Origin: Crocinitomicaceae bacterium
Lineage (GTDB): Bacteria; Bacteroidota; Bacteroidia; Flavobacteriales_D; Crocinitomicaceae
Length of the DNA stretch: 8,946 nucleotides
Direction of reading: 5' to 3'
Assembly (NCBI GenBank): GCA_023264075.1
Contig: JALQTG010000312.1
Coordinates: forward strand, 1 to 8,946
Shown here piece by piece: positions 1 through 5,426 of this stretch. Under the pieces are notes generated by a model. The model was given only the letters and a program-made list of their open reading frames with translations, did not search any database and was not told the origin of the DNA. A program made the translations under genes and the position numbers. Each line of letters starts with the position of its first letter. Position 1 is the stretch's first letter.

Positions 1-846
1 GGCACTTGCAACTGCAGACCAGCCACTTGTACCGTCCACACCACAATCAGCCTGAACATAAATGTCGTAGCTTGTTCCAGCTGTTAACCCAGTAATAGAT
101 TCTGGATTATTGGTAGTTCCAATAACAGCGCCTAACTCAGCACCTGTACCAGGCACGAATCCTGGTGCACCATACTCAATATTCCAAACCGTAGCAGACC
201 CGTTTTCTGTCCATGAAACATCAAGCCCAGTTGAAGTTACATTTGACACCTGAAGCGCAGAAGGATCTAAACAAGAGGGTGGAGTTTGGGAGGAAATAGT
301 TGGAGAACTCACACAAAAACCATAACCCCATGTAGAACTGGCGTCATATGCGAATCGATACTGAAAACCAGCCAACTGTGTTGCCGTCATGGCAGAAATA
401 TCTAATACTCCACTCGTCACTGTTGGTGCTGCAATTTGAGCACACCAACCTGAAAAGGCTGAGCTATTGTCTGGAATAGCTTCCCAAACTACCCAATCAG
501 CTAAATCAGCATCATAATATTCCAAATTGAACACATCTCCAAGATTGTAGTCGTAGTCGTACTCCACTACTATCCAAGTCTCACCAGCTGCAAAAGCCGC
601 AGTCAAATCAATGACAGGAGATTCTGCGTTTAAAATATCAGTTGATCCGCTTCCAGATGCATCATCATCATAGCTGAAATTCGAACTAATCGTAGGATCA
701 CTTAACAAAGCGCCTGCATTGTAGGTTCCTGAAAGTGTCCAGCTGGCATTGGGCCAAGCTGCTGGATCATTCAAGGTCTGAGCATTACTCAGCGTACTCG
801 AAAGAAGAAGTCCAGCCAGTGCTAAAAACTTGTACATTTTTCTCAT
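1..846 (-). CDS. Secreted fibronectin type III domain protein, N-terminal part (C-terminus beyond the left edge)
   Basis: The minus-strand frame is open from ATG at 846 to base 1 (282 codons, no stop), so the gene is cut by the window edge. Residues 1-23 look like a Sec signal peptide: MRKMYK, a hydrophobic core (FLALAGLLLSS), then a probable cut near SNA-QT. Residues about 25-185 are rich in Trp, Tyr and Asp (WIVVEYDYDYNLGDVFNLEYY), a pattern I associate with beta-sandwich/MAM-like adhesin domains in Bacteroidota; this assignment is tentative. Residues about 192-279 read as a fibronectin III repeat: C-L-D-P start, LDVSWTENGSATVWNIEYG, GLTAGTSYDIYVQADCG, then GTSGWS. Such proteins usually carry several repeats and a C-terminal type IX sorting domain, which would lie outside the window. 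A second Met at residue 4 is an alternative start. Likely an extracellular or surface protein; its ligand or enzymatic role cannot be read from this part. Confidence 0.85.
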   Translation of the reverse strand, partial: MRKMYKFLALAGLLLSSTLSNAQTLNDPAAWPNASWTLSGTYNAGALLSDPTISSNFSYDDDASGSGSTDILNAESPVIDLTAAFAAGETWIVVEYDYDYNLGDVFNLEYYDADLADWVVWEAIPDNSSAFSGWCAQIAAPTVTSGVLDISAMTATQLAGFQYRFAYDASSTWGYGFCVSSPTISSQTPPSCLDPSALQVSNVTSTGLDVSWTENGSATVWNIEYGAPGFVPGTGAELGAVIGTTNNPESITGLTAGTSYDIYVQADCGVDGTSGWSAVASA

Positions 847-870
847 AATATTGTTTTAATTATTAATTTA

Positions 871-878
871 CAAAAATA
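871..878 (-). promoter_or_regulatory. Candidate -7 promoter element (TATTTTTG) of the fibronectin-III gene
   Basis: Read on the minus strand this is TATTTTTG, an exact match to the Bacteroidota -7 consensus TAnnTTTG. It ends 24 bases before the ATG at 846, which would give a leader of about 20 bases. No TTG/TTTG -33 element is visible at the usual 17-23 base spacing, so it rests on the -7 match and position only. Confidence 0.5.
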
Positions 879-1010
879 GGTATTTAAAACAAAATATCCT
901 AAAAAGAAATTTGTTTTAGACTTACATGAGAGTTACTTGGATGAAAAGATTAAATAGTTAGACGAATGAAATATTCAGTCTGAACAACATTAAATCGGGC
1001 AATTATTTCT

Positions 1011-1018
1011 TACTTTTG
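1011..1018 (+). promoter_or_regulatory. Candidate -7 promoter element (TACTTTTG) of the SDR gene
   Basis: TACTTTTG matches TAnnTTTG exactly and ends 15 bases before the ATG at 1034. It decides the start of the SDR gene: the in-frame TTG at 1016-1018, which would add six residues, lies inside this element and would be upstream of the transcription start. No clear -33 TTG is seen at the usual spacing. Confidence 0.55.
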
Positions 1019-1033
1019 TTCAAAACATTCGCA

Positions 1034-1816
1034 ATGGAATTATCCCTCAAAGGAAAGCACGCCGTAGTTTGTGGCAGTACACAAGGAATCGGAAAAGCAG
1101 CAGCAATTGCATTATCTCAGTTGGGCGCAAGCATTACGCTTGTTGCAAGAAACGAGGAGAAATTAAAACAAGTACTGAACGAATTATCTCCCAACGAAAA
1201 GAACAACTATATCCTTGCAGACTTTACTAATGCTTCTGATTTAGAGCAAAAAATAAAAAGTTGGGAAAAAAAGCATACCGCTCACATCCTTGTCAATAAT
1301 ACTGGCGGACCCAAAGGAGGCCCCATTCGGAATGCCTCTACTTCCGAATTCATGACTGCATTTACTCAGCACTTGATATGCAATCATATTCTAGTTCAAC
1401 AACTCTATCCAGGAATGCGAGAAGCTGGCTACGGAAGAATTATAAATGTGATTTCAACGAGTGTAAAACAACCGCTCGATGGACTTGGGGTTTCAAATAC
1501 CGTTCGTGGAGCGGTTGCTAATTGGAGTAAAACATTAGCTAACGAGCTAGGGCAATTCAATATTACTGTCAACAATGTACTTCCGGGAGCAACCAATACA
1601 GTTCGTCTTCAATCGATTGCAGAAAATAAAGCAGCTCAATCAACAGGTATTGATTATGAAGAAGTAATGGCAAGTATGGCTGCTCAATCTCCCATGAAGC
1701 GCATTGCGGAGCCTGAAGAAATAGCGAATGCGATTGCCTTTCTAGCGAGTCCAGCAGCGAGCTATATCAACGGAATAAATGTTCCTGTTGATGGGGGAAG
1801 AACAAAATCTCTTTAA
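1034..1816 (+). CDS. Atypical short-chain dehydrogenase/reductase (SDR) lacking the YxxxK catalytic pair
   Basis: A 260-residue protein from ATG 1034, a normal length for a classical SDR (about 250). The Rossmann start is clear: GSTQGIG at residues 14-20 replaces TGxxxGIG. Arg39 in LVARNEEKL hints at NADP(H). D63 follows beta-3, and NNTGG at 88-92 replaces NNAG. A Ser of the catalytic type is present in STS (141-143). The Tyr and Lys of YxxxK are absent: the aligned stretch is SNTVR (154-158), directly before the usual helix (VANWSKTLANEL). The PG motif (184-185), a T/R-rich loop and the C-terminal FLAS.....INGINVPVDGG are all intact, so this is not a decayed gene. It resembles the beta-ketoacyl-ACP-reductase-like SDR subgroup, known to depart from the catalytic tetrad; substrate and even activity are uncertain. 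It stands alone and converges on DUF2480 with a 4-base overlap. Confidence 0.88.
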   Translation: MELSLKGKHAVVCGSTQGIGKAAAIALSQLGASITLVARNEEKLKQVLNELSPNEKNNYILADFTNASDLEQKIKSWEKKHTAHILVNNTGGPKGGPIRNASTSEFMTAFTQHLICNHILVQQLYPGMREAGYGRIINVISTSVKQPLDGLGVSNTVRGAVANWSKTLANELGQFNITVNNVLPGATNTVRLQSIAENKAAQSTGIDYEEVMASMAAQSPMKRIAEPEEIANAIAFLASPAASYINGINVPVDGGRTKSL

Positions 1817-2322
1817 GACTTAGGGCGTTTGTAAACAGGAACTGTAGAACATGGTTCTCCATACATTATGGAAGACACATGTGGTTGAAGGTGTTTGATT
1901 AACTCCGTCATCGCAAATGCTGGGTCAGCAATATCTGAGCAACCTTTTATGATGACCTTAGCATCTCTGAATTCATGGGTATTGATTGCTTTGATTTTAT
2001 TTACAATTTGAGTTTTTATAATTTCTTCCTTTGAAAGCGTGTAATTTTGAATATTTCGTTTGGTACATTCAGCTGAGACAAGCATGTATGCCCAAGTAGG
2101 AATAATAGCATCAACAGAACACCCAATAGCAACTACCTTCCCGCTAAACTGTTGCCAATCAAAGTCAGTAATAAATGCACGAAACTCTTTTTCCTTCAAA
2201 ATCATTTCCTGCCACAATACTCCCTTAAGATCAAAATCAACCACATCAACTGATGGCTTATAATCTGCTAAATCCAATTGGACGAGGGAACTGTTTTTAA
2301 CTTTATTTACGATTTCATCCAT
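1813..2322 (-). CDS. DUF2480 family protein
   Basis: A 169-residue soluble protein that I recognise as DUF2480, a family found in Bacteroidota and without an assigned function. Diagnostic stretches are the N-terminal MDEIVNKVKNSSLVQLDL, GVLWQEMILKEKEFR, then VVAIGCSVDAIIPTWAYML, VIIKGCSD and the C-terminal SSIMYGEPCSTVPVYK. Length is full for the family. No signal peptide or membrane segment is seen, so it should be cytoplasmic. Cysteines sit inside the three most conserved-looking blocks (Cys68, Cys128, Cys158), with a further one at 86; a metal or cofactor site is possible but this is inference. Start is ATG at 2322. It diverges from the lipoprotein gene across 57 bases and its stop codon overlaps that of the SDR gene. 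Confidence 0.9.
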   Translation of the reverse strand: MDEIVNKVKNSSLVQLDLADYKPSVDVVDFDLKGVLWQEMILKEKEFRAFITDFDWQQFSGKVVAIGCSVDAIIPTWAYMLVSAECTKRNIQNYTLSKEEIIKTQIVNKIKAINTHEFRDAKVIIKGCSDIADPAFAMTELIKHLQPHVSSIMYGEPCSTVPVYKRPKS

Positions 2323-2366
2323 GACAAATTGTTTGGAATTGAATTATATTCGAACTATTATTACCA

Positions 2367-2374
2367 CAAAATTA
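2367..2374 (-). promoter_or_regulatory. Candidate -7 promoter element (TAATTTTG) of the DUF2480 gene
   Basis: On the minus strand the bases read TAATTTTG, an exact TAnnTTTG match, 44 bases upstream of the DUF2480 ATG at 2322. It lies in the 57-base divergent spacer and just before the lipoprotein ATG (2380), so the leader region of one gene overlaps the promoter of the other. No -33 element was identified. Confidence 0.4.
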
Positions 2375-2379
2375 CAAAA

Positions 2380-2832
2380 ATGAAATTCAAGTTCAGTGGG
2401 ATTATTCTTCTTATCGTCTTCAGTATTGGATGTAGTCGACCAGAAGACAAATTAGTCGGTGTTTGGGAATACGACAATTATCAAATCGATGAATCAGGTA
2501 TAGGTTTTCTCGCTTCTTTTTTACCAGACGATTGGAAATCAACGATAGACACTTATTTAGAACAGGCTAAAGGACTTTCAAATAGCACGTTAACATTTAA
2601 TTCGGATGGAACATATAAAGAAGCGTTTAGTGGTGCAGCAGAGGATTTCACAGCTATTCAGGGGAATTTCGCGGTGACTCCAGAAATCACCCAAATCAAA
2701 TTAAAAAACACCGAAGGGGAACAAATCATGGAACTACAAGAGTTCACAGACACTTACTTCGTATACAAAAAAGATTTTAAAAAGTTTTCCGTTCCATTGA
2801 CACTTTTGATTACTTACAAAAGGGTGAAGTGA
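2380..2832 (+). CDS. Small lipocalin-like lipoprotein
   Basis: A 150-residue protein from ATG 2380. Residues 1-17 are a lipoprotein signal: MKFKF, a hydrophobic run GIILLIVF, then SIGC with the lipidated Cys at 18. The residue after Cys is Ser, so no Asp+2 inner-membrane retention signal is present. The mature part has the pattern of small lipocalin-like Bacteroidota lipoproteins: KLVGVWEYDNY (24-34), LTFNSDGTYK (71-80), then the strand-like stretches GNFAVT, QIKLK and FVYKKDF. It should be an envelope-anchored beta-barrel-like protein; ligand and role are unknown. Earlier in-frame starts reach back into the DUF2480 gene and would put about 34 polar residues before the signal, so I reject them. 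The gene diverges from DUF2480; a degenerate TATTATTA at 2356-2363 with TTTG at 2332-2335 (20-base gap) could be its promoter, but this is weak. Confidence 0.8.
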   Translation: MKFKFSGIILLIVFSIGCSRPEDKLVGVWEYDNYQIDESGIGFLASFLPDDWKSTIDTYLEQAKGLSNSTLTFNSDGTYKEAFSGAAEDFTAIQGNFAVTPEITQIKLKNTEGEQIMELQEFTDTYFVYKKDFKKFSVPLTLLITYKRVK

Positions 2833-2835
2833 TTT

Positions 2836-2887
2836 AGAGTTTAGAGTGTTGAATTCAGAGTTTAGAGTGTTGAATTCAGAGTTTAGA
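2836..2887 (+). repeat. 21-bp direct tandem repeat, about 2.5 copies
   Basis: Bases 2836-2856 and 2857-2877 are identical 21-mers that begin AGAGTTTAGAG and end TTGAATTC. A third partial copy of 10 bases (AGAGTTTAGA) follows at 2878-2887 before the sequence diverges. The array starts three bases after the lipoprotein stop and lies between two convergent genes. It is AT-rich, non-coding and resembles the GAGTTTAGAGTTT-type short repeats seen between genes in Flavobacteriia (recollection). The unit itself contains a shorter internal echo, TTTAGAG. Confidence 0.9.
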
Positions 2888-2917
2888 ATTTAGGTCTTCA
2901 GGACATTTTCATGGGGA

Positions 2918-4126
2918 CTAAATTCTCTCAATAATTGTTGCGTATCCTTGACCTACCCCAATACACATCGTAACCAATGCGTAACGCTTGTTCGTTTTTT
3001 GAAGTTCAATTGCTGCTGTCTGCAAAATTCTAGCACCTGACATTCCTAGAGGATGACCTATGGCTATTGCTCCACCGTTTGGATTGATTCTTGGGTCATT
3101 ATCTTCTATTCCTAGCTTTCTAGTGCAGGCCAACACTTGGGCAGCAAATGCCTCATTCAATTCTAAAATATCCATGTCCGCCAATGTTAGTCCAGCTCTA
3201 TCCAATGCTTTTTGAGAGGCATATACAGGACCAATTCCCATGATTCTTGGTTCCACACCAGCAACTGCTGCGCTAACGATTCTTGCCATCGGTTTTAAAC
3301 CATGCTCTTTTATTGCAGTTTCACCCGCAACTATTATTGCAGCAGCACCATCATTTAACCCAGAACTATTTCCTGCTGTTACCGAACCATCTCTTTTAAA
3401 CGCAGGACGCAAGGTGGATAGAACATCGACTGTCGACCCTGCGCGTATAAACTCATCCTGAGAAAACAAAATAGGATCTTTCTTACGTTGGGGAATTTCG
3501 ACGGTCACGATCTCTTCTGCCAAACGACCGGATGCTTGAGCTTTTGCTGCTTTTTCTTGTGACCAAGCAGCAAATTTATCTTGTGCATCGCGCTCTATTC
3601 CATACATTTCAACCAAGTTCTCCGCTGTATTTCCCATACCATCGGTTCCGTAAAGCTCTTGCATCTTCGGATTAATAAATCTCCAGCCAAAAGAAGTATC
3701 ATGCATTTGAGCATCTCTTCCAAATGGAGTAGATGCTTTTGAGATTACCCAAGGTCCACGAGTCATGTTTTCAACGCCTCCAGCAATATAAATTTCCCCA
3801 GCTCCATCCTTAATAGCGCGTGATGCATTCACAACAGAAGCCATACCCGACGCACACAAGCGATTTACTGTTTCTCCTCCAATCGTAGTAGGCAACCCGG
3901 CAAGTAATAAAGACATTCTTGCGACATTTCTATTGTCTTCCCCGGCCTGGTTTGCACACCCAAAAATCACGTCTTCAACACGCGAGGGATCAATTGAAGG
4001 ATTACGTTTCATAAGTTCTTTCATTACAATTGCACCCATATCATCTGGTCGCACCGCTGAAAGTGTACCACCAAAATTTCCAATTGGGGTTCTAATTGCA
4101 TCTACAATATATACTTCTTGACTCAT
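2918..4126 (-). CDS. Thiolase, acetyl-CoA C-acyltransferase of the 3-oxoadipyl-CoA thiolase (PcaF/PaaJ) type
   Basis: A full-length 402-residue thiolase that cleaves a 3-oxoacyl-CoA with CoA to give acetyl-CoA and a shortened acyl-CoA. Catalytic residues are all present: the nucleophile Cys91 in NRLCASGM, NEAF at 324-327, His358 in GGAIAIGHPLGMSGAR, and Cys388 in VTMCIGVGQG. The stretch FGCANQAGEDNRNVARM (55-71) with SFGWRFINPKM (145-155) is typical of the 3-oxoadipyl-CoA thiolase branch (beta-ketoadipate and phenylacetate pathways), so succinyl-CoA plus acetyl-CoA are plausible products. No other paa or pca gene lies in the window; a general fatty-acid beta-oxidation role remains possible, so no symbol is given. 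It is cytoplasmic, monocistronic here, converges on the lipoprotein gene and diverges from the TPR gene across 187 bases. No exact TAnnTTTG element was found upstream. Confidence 0.95.
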   Translation of the reverse strand: MSQEVYIVDAIRTPIGNFGGTLSAVRPDDMGAIVMKELMKRNPSIDPSRVEDVIFGCANQAGEDNRNVARMSLLLAGLPTTIGGETVNRLCASGMASVVNASRAIKDGAGEIYIAGGVENMTRGPWVISKASTPFGRDAQMHDTSFGWRFINPKMQELYGTDGMGNTAENLVEMYGIERDAQDKFAAWSQEKAAKAQASGRLAEEIVTVEIPQRKKDPILFSQDEFIRAGSTVDVLSTLRPAFKRDGSVTAGNSSGLNDGAAAIIVAGETAIKEHGLKPMARIVSAAVAGVEPRIMGIGPVYASQKALDRAGLTLADMDILELNEAFAAQVLACTRKLGIEDNDPRINPNGGAIAIGHPLGMSGARILQTAAIELQKTNKRYALVTMCIGVGQGYATIIERI

Positions 4127-4313
4127 GACTATTATTTTTTCAATAACTGTGGCCGAAGATAATAAGATTTTGGATAGTTACTAGCACGAATACCGCCATT
4201 GACAGCGCATCGATTATTAACAACTTAAAAAATGTGGATCCTGAATTGTTGAAAACTTGACTTCGTTACAACCCCAAAAAAATCTATATTAGACATCTCT
4301 TAATAAAGAACAC

Positions 4314-5423
4314 ATGAACATAAAAACAAAACTTTCGCTTCTTATCGGGGTATTTTGTTTCTTCACTTCGATGGGATATGGACAAGTTGAAGAAGACCTA
4401 ACTCCAGAAGAAATTGCTTATCGCGACTCGATCGCTGCATTGAACCAAGAAAATGCTGCCATTGCGGCTAGTCAAGAGGCTTACAATGCCGGAATCCAAC
4501 TTTTCAACGAAAAGAAGTTTGAACAAGCTATCAAAATGTTTGCTGAATCGATCAAATCAGATCCGAATTTTACCGCAGCATACTACAACAAAGGAGTTGC
4601 TGAAAATGAGGCTAACAAGTTTAATGACGCCTCAAAAACGTTATCGACGCTGTTAGAAAAAGACCCAAACTACTCCAAGGCGTACTTCCAAAGAGCACGT
4701 GCATTTCAGGGTAATGGAGATTATTTGTCAGCAGAGAATGACTATAAAAAATCAATTCAACTCGATGAAGCGAACCCTAAGGCATATTACAATTTTGGAA
4801 CTTTACAATTCTTGCAACAAGATTATGATGGGGCTATTCAATCATTCACTAAAACGATCGAATTAAAAGGGGATGAAGCCTACGCATACAATGACCGTGG
4901 GAGTTGCTACCGAATGAAAGGTGATTATCCAAAAGCAATTAAGGACTATGAAGAAGCGGCGCGCAAGAATCCTGAATTAGCATTTGTGCTGAATAACTTA
5001 GGGACGACCAAAAGAAAAATGAAAAATTACGATGGCGCCATGGCAGATTTCAATCGTGCCATTTCAGTGGATAAAAAATTTCATTTAGCCTATAATAATC
5101 GTGGAGCCACGCAAATGGCGATGAATCGTTTGGATGATGCACTAAACGATTTCAATAAATGTTTAGAAATTAAAGCGGATTATGCTCCTGCCTTTGCGAA
5201 TATTGCTGCTGTAAAATTCAAAAAAGAAGACTACAAAGGGGCCCTAGAAGCTGCAAACAAAGCTTTGAAAATCGACCCAAACTATGCTTCCGCCTATGTT
5301 AACCGCGGCATGATAAAAGAAATGTTGAGGGAAATGCAAGGAGCATGTGAAGATTGGGAAAAGGCCAGAGAACTTGGAGCTGAAACTGGCAAGTCTTATT
5401 ATTCAGAAAACTGTGGTCAATAA
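4314..5423 (+). CDS. Secreted TPR-repeat protein
   Basis: A 369-residue protein from ATG 4314. Residues 1-23 are a Sec signal peptide (MNIKTK, core LSLLIGVFCFF, probable cut at GYG-QV). A short Glu/Ala-rich linker (25-53) follows, then about nine tandem TPRs of 32-34 residues from 54 to about 356. Repeat marks are clear: YNAGIQLFNEKKFEQAI, YYNKGVAENEANKF, AYFQRARAFQGNGDY, AYYNFGTLQFLQQDY, AYNDRGSCYRMKGDY, LNNLGTTKRKMKNY, AYNNRGATQMAMNR, AFANIAAVKFKKEDY, AYVNRGMIKEM. The last unit ends ACEDWEKARELG.....YYSENC, a common C-cap in Bacteroidota TPR proteins. No lipobox is present, so it is probably a soluble periplasmic scaffold. The stop lies only three bases before the next ATG, so it is very likely co-transcribed with the PorE-like gene. 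Partners cannot be read from sequence; the operon suggests an envelope complex with the downstream protein. Confidence 0.9.
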   Translation: MNIKTKLSLLIGVFCFFTSMGYGQVEEDLTPEEIAYRDSIAALNQENAAIAASQEAYNAGIQLFNEKKFEQAIKMFAESIKSDPNFTAAYYNKGVAENEANKFNDASKTLSTLLEKDPNYSKAYFQRARAFQGNGDYLSAENDYKKSIQLDEANPKAYYNFGTLQFLQQDYDGAIQSFTKTIELKGDEAYAYNDRGSCYRMKGDYPKAIKDYEEAARKNPELAFVLNNLGTTKRKMKNYDGAMADFNRAISVDKKFHLAYNNRGATQMAMNRLDDALNDFNKCLEIKADYAPAFANIAAVKFKKEDYKGALEAANKALKIDPNYASAYVNRGMIKEMLREMQGACEDWEKARELGAETGKSYYSENCGQ

Positions 5424-5426
5424 AAA

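Noticed and set aside
1016..1033. Longer SDR start at TTG 1016
   Set aside because: The TTG is the end of the -7 element TACTTTTG; ATG 1034 begins the usual SDR N-terminus.
2278..2379. Longer lipoprotein start at TTG 2278
   Set aside because: It reaches into the DUF2480 gene and would place about 34 polar residues before a clear lipoprotein signal peptide.
2885..2926. 9-bp inverted repeat (AGAATTTAG / CTAAATTCT) around the thiolase stop as a convergent terminator
   Set aside because: The stem is AT-rich, the loop is 24 bases and no T-run follows on either strand, so it is not a convincing terminator.
4285..4292. TATATTAG as a -7 element of the TPR operon
   Set aside because: It fits TAnnTTTG only loosely and its nearest TTG is 25 bases away; the operon must have a promoter in 4127-4313 but I cannot place it.
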